Assembly: GCA_037349105.1 (NCBI GenBank)
Contig: JAYJMM010000120.1
Span: 2,625,001 to 2,689,000, forward strand
Direction of reading: 5' to 3'
DNA length: 64,000 nt
Origin: Limnomonas spitsbergensis
Taxonomy: Eukaryota; Chlorophyta; Chlorophyceae; Chlamydomonadales
A program made the translations under genes and the position numbers. Every line of letters starts with the position of its first letter. Position 1 is the first letter of the stretch. The notes under the pieces were generated by a model that had not been told where the DNA came from, ran no database searches, and worked only from the letters and a program-made list of their open reading frames with translations. Shown here piece after piece: positions 1 through 11,100 of the stretch.

Positions 1-1560
1 GCTGGCCTCTCCTAACTTCAGCCTGTGCTGACCTTGGCTGTGAAAGGCGTGGCTAAGAAAGGCATCTTATTAGCTTAAGTGTTTCTTTTTTTGTGACTCA
101 GCTACACGTCAGCCACACTCCGGCCTCTGGCCTGTGACCCCATTTGTGGCCAGCTTTGCTGCTTTGGCCACCAGTTGTAGGCTGGTCGAGGCTTAGTCCA
201 AATCAGGCCTTCGGCGGCCGCTGGGCGGCCTGTCTAAGGTAGACTCGTAGCTGTGAAAAGAAACACTGATTAGCTTGCTTGGTCTTGGAGGGTCCCCTTC
301 ATCTTAATTGTGAACACAATCGTGCTTAGATACCTGTGTGCCTGAGATGCCTAGTGAGGTGTCGGGGCCTGAATCTTCCTTTCCTGTGACTTCACAAGGT
401 GTGAGACTGGCCGCCCAACTCTAGAAACCTGAGACGCTAACACAAGAAAACAGCCAGGGTGCGAAAGGGGCCCTCGTCCACAGCTGAGTAAAGGCGAGCA
501 TGAACAGGTAAGGCACACGACGAACAAGCACTCATACGGCCGCAATAACTCTTGCGTGAGTTGTTCGATTCAGGTCTAAAAACTGATACCCCACCTCGGT
601 GACCTCGGCACCCCTCTAGCTAAAGCACACTACCACCAGAATCCCACCCGAAAGCTGTTGCAAACGTTTCCACCAAATCCGAAAACGATACCCAACCTAC
701 AGAAGGAGACAAGAGCTGACAGGGGGTCAGGTAGGGAGCTGTCTGGACACTAAGAGCCTCTTAGTAAGAGGGCGAAGGGATGAGGAAAACCGTGAGGCAT
801 ACCCCCCCACTACCCACAAAGACACAACTCATAGCCTAGCAGCCAACCAAAATGCCCAAACTACCCCGAGGCCCGCACAACACGAAGCAAAAACAGCAAA
901 CAGGACTTCGTAGTTCGTACTACACCGATCCACATGCATAATCCCTGAAAAGCAATGCACAGATACTTGAGGCCTGAAACATGTCGCCAAATCTTTGATT
1001 AACAAAAGTAAAACCAGCCGAAATCCACCAATCTGCCCTCGGTGAGGGCAGTATTGACAAAACGGCACTCGCGAGACCGTAATTGAATATCATAATCGTA
1101 ATCTCTATGTTCGAACATGATTTACCGGTGTACACATTTCAAAACCCGCACTCCTCAAGCCACGCTCAGGCGTTTTCTTTCTTTCTTAATTTGAGCGGGA
1201 CGGGTGTTTGGCAATTATGTCACAATGAAGAAATGCGAAACCGCTGGATTTCCACCAGGACCCATCTGCCATTCGGAAATCTACTCCACGGGAACAGGAC
1301 GGAGGCAGATTTCTTCCAGTTATACCGGGGCATGCTTGGGTGGGATGCCTTGGCTTCTGTGGAAGACGTGGTAGATATCGTCGAGGCGTAGACGTTTTAA
1401 AGAGGCTGAAACTTCCTTTTCCTTATTATTCCAGCCTTTTGTCTGTCCCTTCACATGATTTCCCACTTTTCCTCCCTTTTCCAGTCCCCTGGTGTTTGTG
1501 TCGTTCTTTCCTGCCAACCCTTCAGTTAGGCGCCCACACGGCCGAGCCTTTTTGAGCATG
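1..1560. other. Non-coding stretch, no gene recognised
   Basis: Only short open frames are present, and none resembles a known family or carries convincing splice sites. The frame at 1083-1391 (102 codons, plus) has mixed composition and no recognisable motif. I see nothing functional that I can support. Confidence 0.5.
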
Positions 1561-2500
1561 GCCTAGAGGTGTAACGTCAGTGACATGCGCATCTGGCCTG
1601 ATCTCTGTTTTAGCATTGACCCGAGCACTTTTCTCAGCACTTGCTTGATCGTCTGAGGCTGACCAGTGACCACATGATGGAGATGCTGAACATTGACGAG
1701 ATGCTGGCGCCGGTGAATGGCAGGAGCCACCCGGCCAAGTTGGAGACGAGGTTCAGGGCTGTGGGGCATGGTGTTGGGCACCACTACAACACTACTCTAA
1801 GAACGATCCGAGCCAGACGGCGCAGGTGTTGGGGGGCAGGTATGACAACGCGGTGAACAGTGCTATGAAGCCTGAGGACAAGCTGATCGCGGAAAAGATC
1901 TTCAACTGTTATTAAATCGAGACGCAGATGTATGACGGGGGGCAAGGCGCCAAGCCCGAGCTTCTGTCGGATGATGAGATCGCACTGTGCGTATAGCGTA
2001 CGAGAGTCGACTATATATATTGGAGCTGCTGAAGATGTTCAGGATGACGATGCGCGCACGGCTAGTGTAGTCGCACCCCAGGAGGTCAACGGATCGAGTT
2101 CCTCCGCCGCCTCCTGGGGTAGGGCTCTGGTAGCCGTGCGCGGGTCGTATGTCTTGCAGTTTTTTACGAAGCCCCTCTGAAGTAGTTGGCCCTCGTTTGC
2201 TTCACGCACATTGCGATGACATCATCCGGCTGTTGCTCGCAGAAACGCCTCATGTTCACCACCCGGCGGCCAGGGTCCGCACCAGCCCGAGGGGAGTGTG
2301 CTTGCGTGGGCACGGACTTGTGGCTGCGGCTCGGCGGCTCGGCGCCGTCAGCACGGGCGCAAGGCTCACCCTCGAGAACGGTGCATCGGTCAGCAACGTG
2401 AACGACGGTGCTGCCAGCGATGTTGGGCTACGGGAGATGGCGAGCATGTGGGAATGCGTTGCATGCATGCTTTCAATGCCCCTGCGTGATGGTTAACCTA
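1561..2500 (+). other. Coding-like fragments of unknown identity
   Basis: Several consecutive plus-strand stretches have exon-like composition. About 1641-1790 reads LLDRLRLTSDHMMEML and NIDEMLAPVNGRSHPAK. About 1795-1915 reads NDPSQTAQVLGGRYDNAV and KPEDKLIAEKIFNCY and then a stop. About 1930-1990 reads GAKPELLSDDEIALC, and about 2150-2490 is a 115-codon frame. They lie in different frames and stops separate them. They could be exons of an unrecognised gene, a decayed gene, or a mobile-element remnant. I do not recognise the family, and no start or splice chain could be established. Confidence 0.3.
2053..2142. repeat. 90-bp two-step palindrome
   Basis: The outer arms are a perfect 12-bp inverted repeat (CGCGCACGGCTA at 2053-2064, its complement at 2131-2142). 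The inner arms are a perfect 11-bp inverted repeat (ACCCCAGGAGG at 2075-2085, its complement at 2110-2120). The 10-bp spacers on the two sides are equal in length, so the arms stay in register around a 24-nt loop. In RNA this would be a long hairpin with one symmetric internal loop. It could be a small RNA precursor, a foldback element or a chance cruciform. Confidence 0.7.
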
Positions 2501-2711
2501 GGGTGCGGGGATGGGCTGGTCCTCCGAACAGTGCTAGAGACTTGCCCAAAGCACGTGGACTATGATGCCATGCTCCTCAGCAGGTGATGGGCACAGCGCT
2601 CAAAGGCGAGACAGAGCAGGTGCGTGATGGGCCACGCACTTAGCAGACCGATCGTGCCCAGAGGGGCGTGGATATATAACGAGCAAGACTTGGGCGGCAC
2701 GGCGGCCGATC

Positions 2712-3138
2712 CTTAGAAGTCGGTCAGACAGCGTTACGTGTGATGTTGCGTTTGACAGTAGCGTTTGGGACGCGTCTGGATTTCGCGTCTGATCTGAAGC
2801 GAAACTGGTCACACTGCGTTTGGGCAAGACGGCAGGGCAAGACGACGTCAGGGCACGACATGGGTATATTTTTGTGCGAATTCCGACTCCCAGCGACTCG
2901 TGATTGATATTTCCTTATATTGTAACATAAATATAGTTCGTGTCCAGCTTAAGATCAAGCTTAAGCTAGAATTCATGAAAAATCTCAAACGCGAAACGAC
3001 AACCCCCCCCCCCCTCCGCTTCTGCGTTTGGCGTTTGGACACGTTGCGTTTCGCGTTTGGGCCAATGTGACCGGCGTCGCGTTAGCACTTTTTACTGACG
3101 CAACCCCAAATGTAACGCAGTCTGACCGATCTCTTAGG
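2712..3138. mobile_element. Non-autonomous inverted-repeat (MITE-like) element
   Basis: The left end (from about 2712, containing TCGGTCAGACAGCGTTACG) matches the reverse complement of the right end (to about 3138, containing CGGTCAGACTGCGTTACA). The match starts from a CCTTAG/CCTAAG edge and continues imperfectly into GTTGCGT motifs. The roughly 427 bp body has GCGTTTGG/GCGTTTCG repeats and a poly-C run at 3003-3014, and no coding frame. This is the layout of a MITE. A clear target-site duplication could not be identified, so the superfamily is open. Confidence 0.55.
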
Positions 3139-3504
3139 CACCGCCAGCAGGGGACGCATGTGCACTTGTGCAAGGCTCCAAGATAGGGCACGGCGGTGGT
3201 TGCAACCCTCTCAACCTGCCCCGCCGCCCAGGTTCACCATGCAGGGCACAGAAAGATTGAGAGGCGATAGCCACATGACCGATGGCCCGCTAAGAGGCTT
3301 CGCCACCGTATGTACACTAAAGGCCATGGCCCCCCACGCCCATGTCGCGGCTGAGGTGTGCAATCTAAGGAATGGGTGAACCAAGCAAAAATAACACAAG
3401 ACATATAACATGATAATAAACACGTACATAGCTCATAGTAGAGAGCTTCTTGACTCACGGCTGTAACTCAGTGATATCTGCTCGATAACATGCAATCGTA
3501 CTTT

Positions 3505-3553
3505 GCTACTCACTTGGACTTCTTCGATATTGTTGACATGGTCCTACTTAGCC
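3505..3553 (+). repeat. 49-bp direct repeat, copy 1
   Basis: This 49-bp segment, beginning GCTACTCACTTGGACTTC, recurs identically at 4112-4160, 607 bp away. The copies bracket a telomere-like minisatellite and roughly 330 bp of unique sequence. This could be target-site or long-terminal-repeat homology, or a segmental duplication. Confidence 0.8.
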
Positions 3554-3785
3554 CTAAACCCTAACTCTCCTGAGGTGAGATCCTTGGACTGGTTTATTCC
3601 TTGACCCTGAACCCTAACCCTCCTCAGGTGAGATCCTTGGACTGGTTTATCCCTTGACCCTGAACTCTAACCCTCCTGAGGTGAGATCATGTGATTGGTT
3701 TGCCCCTTGACCCTGAACCCTAACCTTCCTGAGGTGAGATCCCGGGTTTGTGGTTTATCTCTTCACCCTAAACCCTGAACCTCGT
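3548..3785. repeat. Telomere-like 53-bp minisatellite
   Basis: About four copies of a 53-bp unit each contain a CCCTGAACCCTAACCCTCCT-type block followed by TGAGGTGAGATCC and GGTTTAT. The left edge reads CCCTAAACCCTAA, the plant-type telomere motif. This is an interstitial telomere-like repeat, not a chromosome end, because unique sequence and genes lie on both sides. Confidence 0.7.
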
Positions 3786-4111
3786 CAGATTAGGGAAGGT
3801 GACATTGAGGAAAGGAAGGCGCATCGGCCACTGTGTCGCTTGCGCAACGTCCGGGGCCGATTGTGTGGGTTTGTTACAGTATCAGCGTGCATGTCCCACA
3901 AATGTCAAAATCCAATCTTCTCCTTGCATCGGACGCCTCTCCCTCTCCGTCATCCACTTACGCCAGTGGCTTTGTACAGCTTTGTGCAGCTTGATACAGC
4001 TTAGTCCTTCTTTTGCGAAGCGCTGGTGGCTGCCCTCGTCTGATCGTTCTTTCCAGCTGCTCGCATCAAGCAAGCAAGCGTTTAGGCAGCCTTTCAGAGC
4101 AATCGTTCTTA

Positions 4112-4160
4112 GCTACTCACTTGGACTTCTTCGATATTGTTGACATGGTCCTACTTAGCC
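4112..4160 (+). repeat. 49-bp direct repeat, copy 2
   Basis: This copy is identical over 49 bp to 3505-3553 and ends in CCTACTTAGCC. The flanking sequence then differs, so the identity is sharply bounded on both sides. Confidence 0.8.
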
Positions 4161-5215
4161 TTGAATTTTAAAGGGGCACGTCGACGTCAGGGAAAGTCTT
4201 GTGCAATTGTGGCCGAAGAACAATTCGTGATGTACTGATGTGTCACTGCTGGGCGACTTCTGGCGAATGAAGATAGCTCTGATTGCTCAAGGAGACGACT
4301 TGTGGCCCTCGGAAAGGCTGTTTGGTTGAGTTGTGATGGTGGTTATGTGGTAATATATACAGAGGCACCCCATGTAGATAACTAGATATGCCTTTGTTAA
4401 GGGCAAAACATATTGCCGATCTTGCGGGAGAACTTCTTCTGGCTCACTACTAGTGGTTGGTTTAGGAGACTTTGCTACTGGATTGATGATTAACTTGCGA
4501 AGGCTGAGTCAGAAAGACGGTGATAGGAAATGTTAAAAGGGATAAAAGGGACGTTGTTAACTGCTTTAAGAAAGAAAAAGCATCGGATCCGATCCAGGAT
4601 TCCCTTAGTACCGTGGAACCTCCTGGACTTCGCTCTAATTGATTAATTAATAGCCTCGCGGACATGGCTAGTGCGCGCTAATATTAAGTAAAAAAACGCT
4701 GGTGCGCGGAGTGTTAGTGTCAGGTGCCCAAATAACTATTTTGGGGGTGTGCGCAACGAACATAGCGTGCTCGTGCGCAACTGTTTGACTTGACATCCGT
4801 CGAGTGATGCTTACGCCAGTCCCCATAGCGAAGCTCGATCCTAGAGGCAAAGACGGGTGCTGATGACTGCTGACGTTTCGGGGCCCCAATAGCCACACGT
4901 TTCCTGAGGCCAGGAAACGGGAGATAGAGGAGGAGGATGATGACTATGCTGAGTATTGCTGACCGTGTACTATCCTTGCTAGCATCAAACGAGGGTTTTA
5001 ACCGAATTTACCGTACTGGCTGAAAGTCCTGCGCGGAAGGAAATTTACATTATTTTCAGTGATGCGCGCCGTAAAATTAAATTACCTGCTACGCGATGTT
5101 AAATTAAATTGAACTGTCGCCGCTGCGCTGCCGTTTTTATTTTATCTTTGGCTGCGCGACGGGAAAAAACCCTTTGTTCTTGGGGTGCGCAGACCCTGAG
5201 CGGTTCTTCGGTAGG
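4161..5215. other. Non-coding stretch, nothing recognised
   Basis: Short open frames only. No family match, splice chain, RNA gene or repeat stands out. Confidence 0.45.
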
Positions 5216-5749
5216 CACTAGGGTTGGCGTATACCGTATATTTCAAAAACAATTACTGCGTATAAGCGTATATACCGTATACGTATACGTATAAGGGGAC
5301 ATCAAAATATTTAAAAGCCTTGAGACCCAGTGTATTGCATACCCTGGTCATGAACCTACCATTTAACCAGTTTCTAGTTCGATTTGACTCAATTCAATGT
5401 TCAAATAAGCTTATATACAAGGAAAACAAGCGCATGGCCCGAGATCGCGGGGTGCAGCTATTATATTATCCTGTATTAGGCAGCTGGTTGTCAGCTACTA
5501 AGCATCATATTCCAGAGCCACTTCCCTCCCCATCAGAATTGTGTGCATTCTCCTCGGAGGGATTCATAGCAAAAAAGAAACAAGCGAACGCGAACACACG
5601 AAGAAGCCCTTTGCTCAACGCTTCTTCCCAGCTTCTGCCGTCTACGCCCAATGCCGTATATACGCATTTAGCAATGTACGCGTATATGGTACAAACGTTT
5701 ACGCGTATATACGTATATGCTCCATATACGCCACCCGCCAGCCCTAGAC
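5216..5749. repeat. GTATAC-rich element with possible terminal inverted repeats
   Basis: The left edge (CTAGGGTTGGCGTATA, about 5218) resembles the reverse complement of the right edge (CTAGGGCTGGCGG then GGCGTATATGG, ending about 5749). Both ends run into CGTATAC/GTATAT simple repeats (5229-5293 and 5641-5735). The terminal TAGGG-TGGC resembles hAT-type ends, but no matching 8-bp target duplication was found. The 220-codon open frame at 5320-5982 crosses this simple sequence and is unlikely to be a gene. Confidence 0.35.
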
Positions 5750-6601
5750 ACTTATTGAAGTTCACACATAACTTCCAGAGCTTCATTTCAGCATGGCCCA
5801 GAGGTGTAACGTCATTAAGTTATTCAAGTTCACACATAAGTTCAAATACTGCGGGGGCGGCACATTTTGCCGGGGTGGCCATTGTGTGCTTCCTCCCTGA
5901 AAGCTCCACCCTTGTGCCCTTCCCTTGTTTCTTTCACAGCCTCGGTCAGATCTCCCGCCTTTTTGTATTGCCCCTTCACTGAAGCAGCCGCCGCCTGTCT
6001 GTTCTGGGAATTGAGTACGTAAAAAGATAGTTATCAGACCCTTCAAGGCCTTAGCGCATTGTAAACTATATTTTTACAAACAAAAAAATGCTGTAAAACA
6101 TGAGGAATGGTGCACGCATGCGATATTGTGTGTGAGACAGCTTTTGGAGGGGGCAGTTCATCACAATGACACATGCCTTCGGCCAGATACCGTAGTCATG
6201 GTTCTGGCACACCGGGAGAAGAGTTTCATCTTTAATCCCTTGGATTACCTTTTTTGAAATTTTAGTGGAAATTCATTCCTAATAGAATACTGGTGGTTTG
6301 GCAATAAAAAACTAAATACACGAAACGAAAAAATTGTCGATCTTCACACTAACTGACCCTTTGCCCTGCACTGTCTCTTTCGTACCATGGCTTCATCACT
6401 TCAACACTCCCCAGATACCGGTAAATCACAAAATAAATGATAGCACTATATACCCCTCATATGGTACTCTATGGGGACCGGTACACCATATTTATCTTTC
6501 ATTTTGCAATTCTTTCAAATGTGCTGTAACTGAGTGCCATATGTTTTCGATCATCATGTATGAGCCATAAAGGTGCGCAGTCACAAGGTAGGTGTCCCTT
6601 G
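5750..6601. other. Non-coding stretch with two short direct repeats
   Basis: A GTTCACACATAA motif occurs at about 5761 and 5829. A block close to GCATGGCCCAGAGGTGTAAC at about 5792 recurs at about 1557. No gene was identified. Confidence 0.4.
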
Positions 6602-7087
6602 TTAGGGCTTCACACAACCATCCCAGTTGACTATCAGGCCTGTTGGGATGAGCAGGGTGCCATTGCGCCTCTCCCTTGCTAGCCAGGGCTTCACACAACA
6701 ATCCCAGTTACTTATCAAGCCTGTTGGGATGAGCAGGATGCCATTGCGCCTCTCACGGATGCAGTTGCTCAGGGACACGTGCTCGCAGCCATATGATTCA
6801 TCGTGCCTGCATCCTGCCGTGGCCGCCGCACTACCACCCTTGGCACTGCCCAGCAACTAAGAGCTCCCGGAAGAGGTCTTCCCGGTACAAGCCCCAGCCA
6901 CCAAAAGCCGATTGCACCGGGAAAAGGGGCTGCCCTCCGATGGTTATGCACTCCAGCCCGCGTCTTTGATCCTCGTTCGAGTACGGCGGCTCGCAGGTGT
7001 CTGGCAGAAGCCAAGTTGGGCTGGTCCTCATTTCACGGCCACGGCCTTGGGCATCGCGGAACGCAAACAGGTCGCAGTAGATAGGTG
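6602..7087 (-). pseudogene. Broken glycosyltransferase-like gene fragment with in-frame 81-bp duplication
   Basis: On the minus strand, 7087-6838 reads APIYCDLFAFRDAQG, then PLFPVQSAFGGWGLYRED. The next part, read in a different frame (from about 6813 to the TAA at 6602-6604), gives CRHDESYGCEHVSLSNCIRE and ILLIPTGLISNWD. This order (Y-D-LFAFRD, then FGG-GLYR, then C-Y-CEHVS) resembles nucleotide-sugar glycosyltransferases of the Cap59/CMT1 type, which is inferred from motifs only. The frame change near 6840 needs an indel or an impossibly short intron, so the gene is probably broken. An 81-bp tandem duplication (about 6604-6765) repeats 27 residues in frame at the C-terminus. Upstream exons were not found. 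Confidence 0.4.
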
Positions 7088-8178
7088 CTGCCGGTGTCCT
7101 AGCTCCTTAGCGTTCAGGGCGATCATGCAAACAAAAGCCCATACACCTGGTTTTATGTTCAGGGTAGATGGGGGCTGGAGAAGCCAGACATCCGCCATAG
7201 TGAGCGGTGGACCAGGCAGGAGGGCCCCCACGAGCTGTTCCACCACAGCTTGGGAAACGGGGCAGCTCCAGAAGCAGTGTGCTCAGAGGGAGAACGCTCG
7301 GTTGAAGGGGGCTGCGGGGTCGTGGGGTTCAGAGGTACAATCGGCATGGGTGATTGAAAGCGACATACCGGTGATGGCCATTGGCTCCCTTCATGCCATT
7401 TAGGACTCCTTGCACCAGGGCTCGCTTCGTATGCCCCACAGGGATTTAAGCTTAGTCAGGAGGTCATGGCACCCTGTTGCAATGCTCTCTGCGGTAGGGG
7501 GGTACATTGGCTAGGGGGAGTTGTAGAGGACCCACTTGACATAATCGAGGCAGCCGTTGTTTGCAAATAAGGTTTGGTTATTTGTAAATCAGGCCAAGAC
7601 CACCCTCTGCTCCTATACCTGCTCCTCTATCGTTGACCCTGTAGCTTATTGCCTGCCATCCTCACTGCGGTAGTTTTCATTGTAAAACTGTGCGAACGCA
7701 GCCTCGGCCCATCACCCTCTGTTTCTCATCCACTTTCAAAAGCCGCCGGGCTGTCCAGCCAGGCGTCATGCACAGGAGGCGATGCAGACAACGAAGTGTA
7801 TCCGAACTGACACCAGAGACTATTCCGAATCCGAATATTTTCAACATAATGGAGGGGGATGAGTGGGGCCACCCATGGAGACATGTACCCGGTCGGTAAC
7901 TCAAACATGGAGCCTTGGCGCTTTGCGGTACAAAACGGCCTCTTCTTGACATCACATGATTTCCTAGCTGTAATTCGATTTTTCTGGACCTACTAAGGAC
8001 ATTGGAAGGTTCGAAAATGGGACATTGGGACACCAGAAGCATACAGTGGTCCAGTTTGTGAATTATATTCCTCTGTGGGAAAGACAAAGCAAGATCACAG
8101 TCCCACACTGTGTGAAAAACTTGACACCGTATGATAATTCCTATGGTGCCCACGACGACATCCTTGTACAGGCCGCAG
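7088..8178. other. Stretch with no confident gene
   Basis: This lies between the broken glycosyltransferase-like gene and the tRNase Z stop codon. Minus-strand fragments at 7150-7560 could be decayed upstream parts of the glycosyltransferase, but stops interrupt them and no splice chain was found. The tRNase Z 3' untranslated region must start here. Confidence 0.4.
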
Positions 8179-11100
8179 CTATGCCTTGTCCCCCTTGGCT
8201 TTCTCACCCCCCTTCCCCTTGCCGCCCTCCCCTTGCTTCTTCTCCTTCCCGCCCTTCCCCTTCTGCCCCGCCTCGCGCTCTGCCTTCTTCGCGTCCCCCT
8301 TCACTGAGGCAGCAGCCACCTCCTTGCATCCGGCCGCCGTTCCCTCCGCCGCCTCAGTCCCCCCGGGCCCCGCCGCCTCATCGTCCGCCTTCCAATCCTC
8401 CTCCTGCCTCTTAAACAGCTCATCCAGCGGCCCCACCATTCCAGGGAGCCAAGGCAGGTCACACAAGTTCACACTCATGAAGTCCATCGCGATCCCCACG
8501 TCCGGACGAGAGGTCATGTCGAAGACCGGCATCGTTGGGTAGCGGGAGCTGAAGTGAGTCAGGATGGTGCGGTACGCCCCCGACTGCAAACGGGTGGAGG
8601 GGAGGACAGCTTGAGAGACCGCCCTGATGACCTCGAACCCAGGTCACTTTTCCTGTACCCTGATCACACTCAAAACCCTCAACCACTCTCTCTAAACCCC
8701 GATCACTCTCAAATCCCTGATCACTCTCTTTATACCCTGGTCATTCTCAAACCCTGATCACTGTCTCTATACCCTAATCACTCTCAAACCCTGACCACTC
8801 TCTCTATCCCTGATCCCAGAAACCTCTGATCACTGTAAACCATAAACACGGACCAGGGGCAAACGAGTTCACCGAGTTCAGAGGTACTGTCCTTTTCCTA
8901 GCATGATTGTGTCCCTGACAAACCCCGCACGATTGTGTCACCTGCGCAGCAACTTCCATCGCCTCTGTTGTGGTGCTGTGACGCTTTGAAAATGCCTCCG
9001 CCTTCATCTCGTCCTCAAACGTGGCCTCATGGATCAGCAGCGTGGCCTGCTGGGCAGCATCCACCAGCTACAAGCGGAGCACAGCGCGCAACACACAGGG
9101 CAGCCGTCAAAATCAGGTGTGGCGATCGCTGACGTTGCTGACTCAGCCTATCATAAAGGCTGAGTTGTGGATGCATTGACGAGATGCTGAAATTCTCAGG
9201 GTGCAGAAATCTTGTTAGTTGTTTATCTGAACTGCATGAATAGGTGACTAGGAGATCCTTCGATGCGCCTGCAGACTGCACAGCACAGCAACATTTCAAA
9301 ACAGGCAGGCTTGACCCCCCCCCTCCTAACCGGCCAACCCACCGACTGAATAGGCCGTGTGTCCCCTGAGAAAACCAGCTTCCATCCAGCTTCTCCCTCA
9401 ACACGTATCCCGCACGAGTCGTAAATGTGATCCACAGGGAACGGCGCCAGTGCCTTGAGCCCCAGCTTCTGCATCGCCTCGTGAAGCATCTCCGTGATGA
9501 GCCGCGGGGGTGGCCGCCCGCTGAACTCCGGCATCAGGCACTTGTTCGTCAGGAAGCAGAACGGCGCGCGGATCACCTCGCGGTACCCCGCCAGCACGGA
9601 GAACAGTGCAGAGGGGCCGATGACGAGCAGCGGGGCCGGGGGGGTGGAGGCGGCGGTCGATGCTGCCAGCAGCTCAGCGCGTAGCTGCAGCAGGCGGTAC
9701 AGGCCGCCGTGGTGGTCGGCGTGCATGTGCGACACCCACACACAGGACAGCTCGCGAACCATACGCTCACACTCCTCAGCGCCGTACCTGGATTTGTTTG
9801 TTAAGAGCGTCGAAGGGGGGGGGGGGCATAAGCAACCATAGTATTTTCGGGTTGGTGGTACTTAAACCTTTTTGGGGACTTCGAAATTTTGCAGGTTTGC
9901 TTTAATGTGATTTAGTGAATTAATTAACTGAATGACAGCTGTCAGCAACTATTTTTTTTGGAGGGGCATTGACAACTCATCAGCAGTGAGGCTCAACCAT
10001 GCTTGTTCTCTCGCAGCCGCACACGATTTCCTCTGCGCGCACAAGCGTAGTGAGAAAGTGTTGCACAGCAGATCGCCATATCTGGGTTTAAAATTCAAAA
10101 ACCAATCCCAGACCTGAAATGAAATCTAGGTCTGGTTTTTGAGGCTCAACAAACCGAGCTAAAGCTCGGTTTGTTTAGCCCTTCTCTGAGACCTAATCCA
10201 GCCATGCCTCTCATAGTTCCAAGCCGTAACATGACGCAAGCAGCATGCTCGCAACACACGTGCGGTATGCCAAATCAAAATCAGGAAACAAAATGCTCAT
10301 GCAGCCCCTCCACCCTGACCGCACCTCCGTTTGAGCTGACCCAACGTGTCCTCCCCGCAGTCCAGAAGCATGCCACCGCGCGCAAAACGGTTGAGGTAGA
10401 TGGCCGTCACGTTGCGGAATTTAGAGGGCACCGATGACACAGTGCCGAGGAATACCACCTCCAGTTCATCCCTGATGGCATTTAAAAAGTGATTAAACAA
10501 GAATGGTGAGATGAAAAAACTGCAACGTTAGGTCTGTTACCGGTAAGCGTCAATTATAAAGAGGTGCTGAAAGATTTGTGTATCAACCGGTGGAAAGTTG
10601 ATTGGGTGCCATGGTGTGTGAGGTGCAGGGTCCAAGCTCGTTAGCGCGGCCCTTCTTTTTCCAGCCAATGTGCTTGCTTCCCAGCAGGCAGGCTGTAAAT
10701 AGCGATTGGCCAATCAGCCACACAAGTCACACCAGTCATACCAGTCACACATCCAGCATATCTTTCTTTCCAAATCAAGGGTGCACACTCCCAGTCAAAA
10801 ATTTAAGAAGACAGAACACCCCTCCCGGGTCAACCCGGCGGACACACCTTCCGATTTTCGACAAGCATTCCGGCGGCACGTCGTGCGCAGGGCTCGCCGC
10901 TGCTGCCCTCGCCCTCTCCACCACGTCACCCGTGGTGGACATGAACGTCTCCCTCACCTATCGTTATCAACCAGGCAAAAGGGGTGGAAAACAGGGAATG
11001 GAAAGTAGGCAGTTCGCAAGAGGGGACAAATTAGGAAATCGGCAGGCTTAAGAAATGAAAAGGTAAAAGATCCAGGGTGTCCAAAAGTCAACAGATTCCA

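Noticed and set aside
3541..3785. True telomere
   Set aside because: The telomere-like motifs are degenerate, embedded in a 53-bp unit, and flanked by unique sequence on both sides.
5320..5982. 220-codon plus-strand open frame
   Set aside because: It crosses a GTATAC-rich repeat element, has no recognisable domain, and is interrupted in composition. It is more likely a chance frame.
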